DNA of 64,000 nucleotides from positions 14,068-78,067 of the forward strand of contig CAZUJF010000023.1 of the NCBI GenBank assembly GCA_964619955.1, given 5' to 3'. Of the stretch, positions 7,489 to 14,830 are shown in pieces. How positions within the stretch are numbered: position 1 is the stretch's first letter; every line of letters starts with the position of its first letter. This DNA is from JACQFK01 sp964619955. GTDB taxonomy: Bacteria; Planctomycetota; MHYJ01; JACPRB01. Both the position numbers and the translations under genes were made by a program. The notes under the pieces were generated by a model. That model had not been told where the DNA came from and searched no databases. It saw only the letters and a list, made by a program, of their open reading frames with translations.

Positions 7489-8469
7489 CTAGCCTCCGAT
7501 GGCGTGCATCGTCCGGCCCGGCTTCACGAATTCCGCGTTATTGATCCCGTGCCCGGCTTCCTTCTTCGCCACGGCGCCTCGAAAGAGCGCGCCGAGTTCC
7601 TCGTCCGAAACCCCTGCTCTCATCGGCCCCTTCAGGTCCGTCTCCCGCGTCGAGAAAAGGCAGGTGCGCAGCTTCCCGTCGGGAGTGATGCGGATCCGGT
7701 CGCAGGCGGCGCAGAACGGCTCCGTGACGCTCGCGATGACGCCGATGTCGCCCTGCCCGTCCTGGAAGCGGAAGGTCCGCGCGGGATCCGAAAGCGGTCC
7801 TTCCGAAACCGGCACGAGCGGCCAGCGGGCGTGGATGCGGTCCAGGATCTCCTTCGCCGGCAGCACCTGGTCCCGGCTCCAGCGGTCGTCGCCGTCCAGC
7901 GGCATGAACTCGATGAAGCGGATGTTCCAGGGGCGCGTGCGGGCCATCTCCGCGAAGTCCACGACTTCGTCGTCGTTCACGCCCTTCATCACGACCATGT
8001 TGATCTTGAGGGGGCGGAAGCCCGCGCGATCCGCCTCGAGCAGGCCCTCCCAGGTCTCCCGGAAGCCGTCGCGGCGCGCGATGTGGACGAAGCGTTCGCC
8101 GCGCAGGGTGTCGAGGCTGACGTTCAGGCGGTGGAGACCGGCCTCCTTGAGCGGACGCGCGAGTTTCCGGAGCAGGACGCCGTTGGTCGTGAGGGCCAGG
8201 TCCCGGACGCCGGGCAGCGCGGCCAGGCGGCGGATCAGCCCGGTCAGGTCCTGGCGCGCGGTGGGCTCGCCCCCCGTCACGCGGAAATCCGTGACCCCCA
8301 GCGTGGCCGCCACGCGGACCAGGCGCTCGATCTCCTCGAAGCGCAGGATGTCCGGCTTCGGCATCCAGACCGGCTCCGCCGGCATGCAGTAGACGCAGCG
8401 CAGGTTGCAGCGGTCGGTGACGGAGATGCGGAGGTTCGTGACGATCCGGCCGAAGGCGTCCACCAGCAT
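7489..8469 (-). CDS. moaA: GTP 3',8-cyclase (molybdenum cofactor biosynthesis protein A)
   Basis: A 326-residue radical SAM enzyme. The N-terminal cluster is C21-x3-C25-x2-C28 (CNLRCVYC), the GGEP motif follows, and the C-terminal second [4Fe-4S] site is CAACDRIR with a downstream Cys in KLRTCLF. It ends in the Gly-Gly required for catalysis (HAIGG). It converts GTP to 3',8-cH2GTP with MoaC, the first step of molybdopterin synthesis; MoaC is not in the window. A TATACT (ATTATA-like complement at 8477-8482) ends 7 bases before the ATG with no Shine-Dalgarno, a strong leaderless candidate. The UXX-star gene follows. Confidence 0.96.
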   Translation of the reverse strand: MLVDAFGRIVTNLRISVTDRCNLRCVYCMPAEPVWMPKPDILRFEEIERLVRVAATLGVTDFRVTGGEPTARQDLTGLIRRLAALPGVRDLALTTNGVLLRKLARPLKEAGLHRLNVSLDTLRGERFVHIARRDGFRETWEGLLEADRAGFRPLKINMVVMKGVNDDEVVDFAEMARTRPWNIRFIEFMPLDGDDRWSRDQVLPAKEILDRIHARWPLVPVSEGPLSDPARTFRFQDGQGDIGVIASVTEPFCAACDRIRITPDGKLRTCLFSTRETDLKGPMRAGVSDEELGALFRGAVAKKEAGHGINNAEFVKPGRTMHAIGG

Positions 8470-8534
8470 TGGCGCCAGTATAACGTTCCGGGGGATTCCG
8501 GCTTCCCCGGACCCGTGGTATAGTCTGCCTTCCC
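8470..8534. promoter_or_regulatory. Divergent promoter pair between moaA and glycosyltransferase fusion gene
   Basis: The minus-strand TATACT (plus-strand 8477-8482) ends 7 bases before the moaA ATG. The plus-strand extended -10 TGGTATAGT (hexamer 8519-8524) ends 10 bases before the GTG at 8535. Neither start has a Shine-Dalgarno. The two -10 boxes share a 65-base intergenic space. Confidence 0.6.
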
Positions 8535-9791
8535 GTGACCGACCTTTCGATCATCCTTCCCGCCATCAACGAGGCGGAAAACCTCTCCGTGCTCCTGCCC
8601 CGTCTGCACGAAGTCGCCCGGGCCATCGGCGACTACGAGATCCTCGTCATCGACGGGGGCTCGACGGACGACACCGTGGCGCGGGCGGAGAAGGCGGGCG
8701 CCCGCGTGCACCGCCAGCAGGCCCGGGGCTACGGCAGCGCCCTGAAGGAGGCCTTCGCGCTGGCCCGCGGGCGCCACATCGTCACGATGGACGCGGACTA
8801 TTCGCACGATCCCGGCTTCATCCGCGATCTTTATGCGGCCCGGGACCGGGGGGCGGTCGTGGTCGCAAGCCGTTACTGCCCCGGGGGATCGAGCGACGTG
8901 CCCGGGCTCCGCTCCGTCCTGTCCCGCATCCTCAACACCGTCTTCCGGAGGGTGCTGTCGATCGACATCCGCGACCTCTCGAGCGGCTTCCGGCTCTACC
9001 GCGCCGACGCCCTCCGGGAGGTCGAGATCACGCGCCCCAATTTCGACGCCCTCGAGGAGGTCCTCATCAAGATCGTGGGGATGGGGCACGCCGTGGTCGA
9101 GGTCCCCTTCACGTACAAGGCGCGGGAGGCGGGCGTCTCCAAGGCGCGCGTCATCAAGTTCGGGATCCAGCTGGCCAGGACCCTGCACACGCTCTGGCGG
9201 CTGCGCAACGGGTGCGACTGGTGCGATTACGACCACCGCGCGCACGACAGCACGCATCCCCTCCAGCGCTGGTGGCAGCGCAAGCGCCACGACCTGATCA
9301 TGGCCTGGCATCTGCCGGGGGCGAAGACGCTGGACATCGGCTGCGGCTCCAGCCGCATCCTCGAGAGCGTCCCGGGCATGATCGGCCTCGACGTCTCCCT
9401 GCAGAAGCTGCGCTTCATGAAGCGCCGCGGCTGCCTCACGCTGCGCGGCAGCGTCTACACGCTCCCCTTCCCCGACGCGTCCTTCGACGAGGTCATCTTC
9501 TCCCAGGTGATCGAGCACATCCCGCAGAAACCCCAGATCATGGGGGAGATCCGCCGCGTGCTCCGGAAGGGCGGCAGGCTCATCATCGGCACGCCGGACT
9601 ACGACCGCATGTTCTGGACCGTGCTCGAACACTTCTACAACGCGATCAGCCCCCAGGCCTACGCGCACGAACACATCACGCACTACACGCTGGGATCCAT
9701 GCGCCGGCTCCTGGCGGACAACGGCTTCGAACACCTGGGTTCGCGGTACGTGGCCGGCGGCGAGCTCGTCCAGCTGGCGGTGAAGCGGTGA
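8535..9791 (+). CDS. Fusion protein: family 2 glycosyltransferase plus SAM-dependent methyltransferase
   Basis: A 418-residue two-domain protein. Residues 1-222 are a dolichol-phosphate-mannose-synthase-like GT2 domain (ILPAINEAEN, VIDGGSTDDT, MDADYSHDP at 85-93, SGFRLYR). Residues 225-252 are a Cys/His/Arg-rich linker containing CDWCDYDHRAHDS. Residues 258-418 are a class I methyltransferase (LDIGCGSSR at 266-274, then PFPDASFDEVIFSQVIEHI). No C-terminal membrane helices are present. Inference: it glycosylates a polyprenyl or other lipid carrier and methylates the product. The start is GTG, fixed by the extended -10 just upstream. The next methyltransferase overlaps it by GTGA. Confidence 0.88.
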   Translation: MTDLSIILPAINEAENLSVLLPRLHEVARAIGDYEILVIDGGSTDDTVARAEKAGARVHRQQARGYGSALKEAFALARGRHIVTMDADYSHDPGFIRDLYAARDRGAVVVASRYCPGGSSDVPGLRSVLSRILNTVFRRVLSIDIRDLSSGFRLYRADALREVEITRPNFDALEEVLIKIVGMGHAVVEVPFTYKAREAGVSKARVIKFGIQLARTLHTLWRLRNGCDWCDYDHRAHDSTHPLQRWWQRKRHDLIMAWHLPGAKTLDIGCGSSRILESVPGMIGLDVSLQKLRFMKRRGCLTLRGSVYTLPFPDASFDEVIFSQVIEHIPQKPQIMGEIRRVLRKGGRLIIGTPDYDRMFWTVLEHFYNAISPQAYAHEHITHYTLGSMRRLLADNGFEHLGSRYVAGGELVQLAVKR

Positions 9792-10303
9792 ACCCCGACC
9801 GCGCGCGCTGGAACGAAAAACACCGGGGGCGGGACCACGACCTGCCGTGCATTTCCCTGCTCCGCTACCAGGGCCGCCTGAAGCCCGGCCGCGCGCTGGA
9901 TGTCGCCGGCGGCCTCGGCGAAAACGCCGCGGTGCTCGCCCTCGCGGGCTGGTCGGTCTGCAGCTTCGACCTCTCCGACACGGCCGTCGCCCGCTGCCGG
10001 GCGCGCGCGAACGCACTCAAGGCGGGCGTCCATGTCGTCCAGGCCGACGCGCGGCAGCTCCCTTTTCGGGGGCCCTTCGACACGATCGTGGTGGCGCGCT
10101 TCCTCGATCGTGCGCTGCTGCCCGAACTCGCGCGCCTGCTCGCCCCCGGCGGGACGCTCTTCTGCGAGCAGCCCGTCGCGGGACTGCGTCCGGAGTACTG
10201 CATCCGGCCCGGCGAGTTCAGGCGTCTCCTCCCCGGCCTGGAAGTCCTGGTCGACGAGGCCGATGCCGGGCGCGCGGTCTTCCTCGGCCGACGCCGTCCC
10301 TGA
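9788..10303 (+). CDS. Class I SAM-dependent methyltransferase
   Basis: A 171-residue Rossmann methyltransferase. Motif I is ALDVAGGLGENA, the acidic motif II end is SFDLSDTAV, motif III lies around VVQADARQLPF, and the post-motif is LLAPGGTLFCEQP. The GTG start overlaps the stop of the fusion gene (GTGA, 9788-9791). It is short for the class and lacks a substrate-binding cap. Context suggests modification of the same glycan or lipid product. Confidence 0.85.
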   Translation: MNPDRARWNEKHRGRDHDLPCISLLRYQGRLKPGRALDVAGGLGENAAVLALAGWSVCSFDLSDTAVARCRARANALKAGVHVVQADARQLPFRGPFDTIVVARFLDRALLPELARLLAPGGTLFCEQPVAGLRPEYCIRPGEFRRLLPGLEVLVDEADAGRAVFLGRRRP

Positions 10304-10320
10304 CCCAGCCTCTTCAACTA

Positions 10321-10349
10321 TTGCAGAATGTACATCACATTGATATAGT
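10321..10349 (+). promoter_or_regulatory. Promoter of the HTH-PIN unit, predicted leaderless
   Basis: TTGCAG (10321-10326), a 17-base spacer, then TATAGT (10344-10349). The ATG begins at 10356, where transcription is expected to start, and no Shine-Dalgarno exists. The spacer is A/T-rich compared with its surroundings and contains GTAC twice (around 10330 and 10348), a possible operator for autoregulation. Confidence 0.7.
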
Positions 10350-10355
10350 ACCATC

Positions 10356-10715
10356 ATGCGCACAGAGACGCCTTCACAAAGCTCCCGCGAACGCGAACTC
10401 ACCAGATTGGAAGGCCGGGTGAAGGCGCAGCTCGTCTGCCGGGAACACAGCAGCGCCTCCCTGGCGGCCGCCTGCGAGGTCTCGGCCGCCACGATGTCGC
10501 GGGTCCTGCTGCGGCTCCGCAAGAAACTGGCGAAGGAAGGCCTGGAGCTGAGATCCGTCCGGGGACCGGGCGGCTGGCACTATGAGATTAAAGGGGAAAG
10601 CGAACGCCGCCATCAGGCATGGCAGAAGCTGCTGACGGAAATAGAATCCTGGCCCCGAGGAAAGGCCGACGCCCTGCGGGAAGTGGATCACGATACCGTC
10701 ATCTACGAGCGCTGA
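10356..10715 (+). CDS. HTH-containing putative antitoxin
   Basis: A 119-residue basic protein. Residues 38-65 (SLAAACEVSAATMSRVLLRLRKKL) look like a helix-turn-helix resembling winged-helix or sigma-region folds. The remainder is charged, without recognised motifs. It is followed one base later by a PIN-domain gene, the usual antitoxin-toxin order. Inference: DNA-binding antitoxin that neutralises the PIN toxin and represses its own promoter. It does not match common VapB, Phd or RelB sequences by eye. Confidence 0.65.
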   Translation: MRTETPSQSSRERELTRLEGRVKAQLVCREHSSASLAAACEVSAATMSRVLLRLRKKLAKEGLELRSVRGPGGWHYEIKGESERRHQAWQKLLTEIESWPRGKADALREVDHDTVIYER

Positions 10716-10716
10716 G

Positions 10717-11196
10717 ATGATCCGGGCCGTCTTCGTCGATTCCAGCGCCTGGGCGGGCCTATTCCTCCCCAACGACCAGCATCACAAGGAGGCCGTCGCC
10801 TTGTTCGAACGCCTGAACGAGGAGCGGCGCCCCCTGGTCACCTCCACCGACGTGCTTTCCGAATCGGTCACGCTGATCCGCCGCAGGGGATCCCATGCCG
10901 CGGCGCTCCGGCTTTGGGAACTGCTGGAGCGGGGAGTCGAGGCCGAACTCATCCCCGTGGACCAGGGCCTCCGGACCCAGGCCCGCGCGCGCTTCCATAA
11001 ATATCCCGACCACGTCCTCTCGTTCACCGACTGCACGTCGTTCGCGATCATGGACGACCTGAAGATCCTGGAGGCGCTGACCTTCGATGCGGACTTCCGG
11101 AAGGCGGGTTTCCGGACTCTTCCCGGGCCTCGCTACCCGGGCCCGCTCCTCAGGCCGGACGGACGACCGATGCCCCGCCCTCGCGGCAAGCGTTGA
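10717..11196 (+). CDS. PIN-domain ribonuclease toxin (VapC-like)
   Basis: A 159-residue PIN domain. Acidic metal ligands are visible in VFVDSSAWAGLF (Asp8), DVLSESVTL (Glu), SFTDCTSFAIM (Asp) and TFDADFRKAGF (Asp). These coordinate Mg or Mn for single-strand RNA cleavage in VapC toxins. It is the second gene of a tight pair with the HTH protein. The C-terminal 30 residues are Pro/Arg-rich (PRPRGKR) and exceed the usual PIN length; they may bind RNA. The target RNA is unknown. Confidence 0.85.
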   Translation: MIRAVFVDSSAWAGLFLPNDQHHKEAVALFERLNEERRPLVTSTDVLSESVTLIRRRGSHAAALRLWELLERGVEAELIPVDQGLRTQARARFHKYPDHVLSFTDCTSFAIMDDLKILEALTFDADFRKAGFRTLPGPRYPGPLLRPDGRPMPRPRGKR

Positions 11197-11220
11197 GCAC
11201 CGGCCATTGTCTGAACCGCT

Positions 11221-12468
11221 TCACCTAGCTTTCAGCACCGGCACTTCAAGCACAAGGTCCGGACCAATCCCGAGGTCCCCAATCGTACTCACGGGACTCA
11301 GGGAGCCCGTGCCACCGTTGTCCAGGCGGTCCCATCCCACGCTCCACACCTTCAACCCCTTGGAGCTGCTCTGAACCCTCAAGCGGCCGCCGAAGGGGTC
11401 CTCAAGGTCGAGCAGGTTCCCCTCTGCCTGCCAGGTCGCTGCGACTCGAAGCATTCGCAGACGTGCGATGAGTTCAGCGGCATTCCTCTGCATCCAGCGT
11501 ACACCCCCCAGACAAAGGTCCTGGACGGTTCGACTGGAATGGATATTCGGAAGACAGCCGGTACTTTCTGGCGGATCAAGATACACGTCAGATCCCGATT
11601 GAATCTCCTCGTCAATCGCTTTGTAGGCGTCCGCCACCATCAGTCTCCAGGAAAAGGCGTAGCGCCAGACCAGGGGCCGAACCGGGAACTGGTAATAGTC
11701 CTTGGGAGTCGCCATTGACCCAAGCCCAATTCGACTCATCGACAAGCCCCTCGCCAGGATCCCGGGAATACGGGTTTCAAGCTTCAGCAGATCGGCAGAC
11801 AGCAAGCGAAGGTCCGCCGGTGTTGCTTGCCCCGACTTGAGCCATTCCTTGACTTCGGCAGCGCCCTTCCGGAGACCGTTCAGCCCATTGCTTTCACACC
11901 CACCAAGACACGTCTCGGCAATATCGAGGAAGAATTGGCTCAACGTTCTCAGGTGCCCGCGGGCTCCCTCCCCATCTCCGGACTCCCAGGCGGCGCGCAA
12001 GCCGCCGCTGCACATCACGCCAAGGTCATGGGTACGGGCGCATGCGGGTACCAATCCATGACGCAAGGGGGAATTGGAGTGGAGTGGAACCTCCGATTGC
12101 CGCCCTCCACGTTTTAACAGATCCAAAATAGCCGAGGCTTTGAGCAGGGCTGTGGCCACCTTGGCAGAATCCGCCCTGGCCGATCTGTCCAACCAGAGTT
12201 GCAGGGCTTCGAGGAGGTCTCGAGGCAAAGCCGAGGCAAGGGTGCCGGCGGCATTGTAATCTTGCCAAGCCGAGCCGGGTTCGGCTGCTCCCCAGAGCGG
12301 CTCACGAGCGGAGGGCCGGCTCCGGACCTCGGCCTCGAGCACGTCCACTTTGGCACGCATCGCCTCCCAGGCGCGAGTCGCGGCAGCCTCCACCCCCCAG
12401 ACCAGCAGACCCAGCGAGGCCCCCAAGATCAGCGCCGTGCCTGCCACCCACTTCCAGCCCCGGCTCAA
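11221..12468 (-). CDS. Membrane-anchored hypothetical protein
   Basis: A 415-residue protein not recognised. Residues 6-26 (VAGTALILGASLGLLVWGVE) form an N-terminal transmembrane anchor, followed by a coiled-coil-like AWEAMRAKVDVLEAEVRS and a large extracytoplasmic domain with scattered Cys (CARTHD, CSGG, CLGGCES). The start is a TTG preceded by AGAGGAGG, 5 bases upstream; the open frame continues upstream only as a shadow of queG. Codon use is slightly less GC-biased than the neighbours. It is the last gene of the minus-strand operon beginning at 16610. Similar single-pass lipoprotein-like proteins are common in planctomycetes. Confidence 0.7.
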   Translation of the reverse strand: MSRGWKWVAGTALILGASLGLLVWGVEAAATRAWEAMRAKVDVLEAEVRSRPSAREPLWGAAEPGSAWQDYNAAGTLASALPRDLLEALQLWLDRSARADSAKVATALLKASAILDLLKRGGRQSEVPLHSNSPLRHGLVPACARTHDLGVMCSGGLRAAWESGDGEGARGHLRTLSQFFLDIAETCLGGCESNGLNGLRKGAAEVKEWLKSGQATPADLRLLSADLLKLETRIPGILARGLSMSRIGLGSMATPKDYYQFPVRPLVWRYAFSWRLMVADAYKAIDEEIQSGSDVYLDPPESTGCLPNIHSSRTVQDLCLGGVRWMQRNAAELIARLRMLRVAATWQAEGNLLDLEDPFGGRLRVQSSSKGLKVWSVGWDRLDNGGTGSLSPVSTIGDLGIGPDLVLEVPVLKAR

Positions 12469-12505
12469 CGCGGCCTCCTCTCGTGGATCAGCTATCCAGA
12501 TCCTA

Positions 12506-13597
12506 TCACGCCAGAGCCGCCTCAATCTCCTCGCGCACCGCGGGGTCGGACTCGAGGGGCAGCCGCGCCCGCAACGCCGCCGCCGCGCCCAGACGGCCCA
12601 AGGCCCAGGCGGCGTGCAGGCGGACCAGCGGCTCCTCGTGGGCGAGCGCACGCTCCAGAGGGCCGACCGCGCGGGCGTCGCCCGAATTGCCCAGCGCCAC
12701 CGCCACGTTCCGGAGGAAGCCCGCATACTTCGCCCGCTTCACCGGACTGTCCTTGAAGCGCTGCTGGAACCCCTCCCGCGTCAGCGCCAGCAGCTCGATC
12801 AGCTGCGGCGTCACGTGGCCCTCCCGCGCCTGGAACTGGGGATCGGACGTCGGCGTCGCGAACCTGTTCCAGGGGCAGACGTCCTGGCAGAGGTCGCAGC
12901 CGAAGATCAGATTCCCGATCCCCGCCCGCAGCTCCCGCGGGATCGGCCCCCGCAGTTCGATCGTCAGGTACGAGATGCAGCGCCGCGCATCCACCACGTA
13001 CGGCGCCACGATCGCCCGCGTCGGACAGACCTCGATGCAGCGCGTGCAGCTGCCGCAGTAATCCCGCTCGTGCGGCGCATCCGGCTCCAGCTCGAGATCC
13101 GTCAGCAGCTCGCCCAGAAACAGCCACGATCCCCGGTCGCGCGAAATCAGGTTGGAATGCTTCCCCTGCCACCCGAGCCCCGCCGCCTGCGCCCAGGGCT
13201 TCTCGAGCACCGCGCTCGTGTCCACGCAGACCTTCGCCCGCCCCCCCAGCCCCTCGATGAAACGCTGCAGCTCGCGCAGCCGCTCCGCGAGCACGTCGTG
13301 GTAATCGTCCCCCCAGGCATAGCGCGAGATGCGCCCCGTCAGCGGATCCTCCGAGTGCTCCCCCGGGCTCTGGTAGTTCTTCGCCACGCAGACGACGGAG
13401 CGCGCGCCGGGCAGCAGCAGGCCGGGATCCGTGCGGCGGGCGGGGTCCCGGGCCATGTAGCCCATCGCCCCCTCATGCCCCTCCCCCAGCCAGCGCGCCA
13501 GGAAGTCCGCGCGCGGGGCGGCGCCGGCCCGGGCGATGCCGGCCTTCTCGAAGCCGAGCCCGAGCGCCTTACTTCTGATGGCGTCCGCGCTGCTCAT
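12506..13597 (-). CDS. queG: Epoxyqueuosine reductase
   Basis: A 363-residue enzyme. It shows the cobalamin/[4Fe-4S] reductase pattern: an N-terminal QueG domain (GWQGKHSNLISRDRGS), two ferredoxin-like clusters (CGSCTRCIEVCPT and CDLCQDVCPW) and a C-terminal HEAT-like tail with alternating ALG repeats. It reduces epoxyqueuosine to queuosine in tRNA wobble-position modification. The start at 13597 (MSSADAI) follows GGACGAC; an in-frame ATG at 13612 is an alternative. It overlaps the upstream zinc-ribbon gene by 29 bases, so it is translationally embedded in the operon. Confidence 0.95.
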   Translation of the reverse strand: MSSADAIRSKALGLGFEKAGIARAGAAPRADFLARWLGEGHEGAMGYMARDPARRTDPGLLLPGARSVVCVAKNYQSPGEHSEDPLTGRISRYAWGDDYHDVLAERLRELQRFIEGLGGRAKVCVDTSAVLEKPWAQAAGLGWQGKHSNLISRDRGSWLFLGELLTDLELEPDAPHERDYCGSCTRCIEVCPTRAIVAPYVVDARRCISYLTIELRGPIPRELRAGIGNLIFGCDLCQDVCPWNRFATPTSDPQFQAREGHVTPQLIELLALTREGFQQRFKDSPVKRAKYAGFLRNVAVALGNSGDARAVGPLERALAHEEPLVRLHAAWALGRLGAAAALRARLPLESDPAVREEIEAALA

Positions 13598-14039
13598 CGT
13601 AGTCGTCCGCATAACGCCCCGCGATGCCGAGTTCGTAGCGCCCGTGCTCCGGGTTCGGCGCGGTCGCGCGGTAGCGCGCCACGCAGCGGTAGCACACGGT
13701 GCGCTCCTTGCAGAGCCGGTGGAAGACGAGGTCGACCAGCGCCGCGAGCCCGAGCACCCCCACCGACAGATAGACGTGCCGCGACCAGAGCAGGCCCGAG
13801 ACGACGATCGCCGCCAGGATGACGGCGAAGCCGACGTAGCCGTTGAAGTCCTTCTCGAGGTACAGGTGCCCGCAGCCGCACATCGCGCAGCGATCCACAA
13901 CATTTCGCTCCCGCATCGCCTCGCTGACGGAGACCCCGGCGCGTTTCCCGCAGCCCGCGCAGGCCGCGACGTCCGGGGCTCCGGGGATGCCGAAGCCGTT
14001 CCCGCGCAGGCAGTCCGGACAATACCACGTCACGCGCAT
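13569..14039 (-). CDS. Zinc-ribbon membrane protein
   Basis: A 156-residue protein with two N-terminal zinc-ribbon-like pairs (CPDCLRG and CAGCGKR, then CAMCGCGH), two transmembrane helices (about residues 68-87 and 92-112) and a cytoplasmic tail with CYRC that could form a further site. The family is not recognised. Its ATG overlaps the TGA of the upstream membrane protein by one base (TGATG), and its end overlaps queG. It may be a membrane-tethered metal-binding adaptor. The acidic/tyrosine-rich tail (YADDYDE) is distinctive. Confidence 0.7.
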   Translation of the reverse strand: MRVTWYCPDCLRGNGFGIPGAPDVAACAGCGKRAGVSVSEAMRERNVVDRCAMCGCGHLYLEKDFNGYVGFAVILAAIVVSGLLWSRHVYLSVGVLGLAALVDLVFHRLCKERTVCYRCVARYRATAPNPEHGRYELGIAGRYADDYDEQRGRHQK

Positions 14040-14830
14040 CAGATCGGCAGCCAGAGCCCCTTCGCCGGCTTCAGGGTCAGGTACAGCGAGATGACCTCGC
14101 CCATCAGCACGAACACCACGCCGACGTAGAGGATCCCCGTGGCGGACTGGTTCGCCTTCCGCTTCGCGCAGGACAGGCTCATCAGCGCGAGCGTCATCGC
14201 CAGCACCAGGCCCGCGATCACCCGCACCCCGACCACCAACTGGTCGAAGGCCTCCAGGGCGAAGATGTCCTCGTACCGCTGGGCGAAATAGATCCCGCTC
14301 ACGACGGCCTTCAGCGCCAGCGAAACCGCCATCAGGCGGCAGAGCCGGATCAGGATGTCGAAGGACAGCGCCGCGTTCGACAGATACCAATGGCCGGTCG
14401 ACATCGCCACGAGCGTGGTCCCCAGCACCGCCGCGCTCGTCAGGAGATGGAACGTGAGCAGGAGCGCCTGCCCCGTCCCGTACTCGATCCGCTGGAAGGA
14501 CCACATCGACGCAAAGACGATCCCCGTCGTCACGGGCAGGAGGATGGCGTCCGTCCTCAAGTCCTTCTCCGCCATGCGGGCGATGAAGTTGAAGACGAGC
14601 ACCAGCACGCCGAAGACCAGCGCGATGCCCGCCACCGTCTTCTGCATGGGGTTGCCCCGGGCGAAGTCCGCCCAGGGCGCGCCGATCGTGGTCCCCAGCG
14701 CCGCCATGACGAGCGCGACGAGGGCGTGGAACTTGTAGTAATAGGAGCCGATCTGGCGGAACGGGACCGCGACGAGCGCCGCCAGCGTGCCCAGCGCGAA
14801 GAGATCCAGGAAGAGCGGGAACCAGGTCAT
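14039..14830 (-). CDS. Polytopic membrane protein of unknown function
   Basis: A 263-residue protein with about eight predicted transmembrane helices, starting MTWFPLFLDLFALGTLAAL. Histidines occur within helices (KFHALVALVM, LTFHLLTS, STGHWYLSN), a pattern seen in cytochrome b-like or copper/heme membrane proteins, but no definite family is recognised. Start and stop overlap the neighbours (ATGA with the thioredoxin-like gene at 14827-14830, TGATG with the zinc-ribbon gene), so it belongs to the operon. Confidence 0.7.
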   Translation of the reverse strand: MTWFPLFLDLFALGTLAALVAVPFRQIGSYYYKFHALVALVMAALGTTIGAPWADFARGNPMQKTVAGIALVFGVLVLVFNFIARMAEKDLRTDAILLPVTTGIVFASMWSFQRIEYGTGQALLLTFHLLTSAAVLGTTLVAMSTGHWYLSNAALSFDILIRLCRLMAVSLALKAVVSGIYFAQRYEDIFALEAFDQLVVGVRVIAGLVLAMTLALMSLSCAKRKANQSATGILYVGVVFVLMGEVISLYLTLKPAKGLWLPI

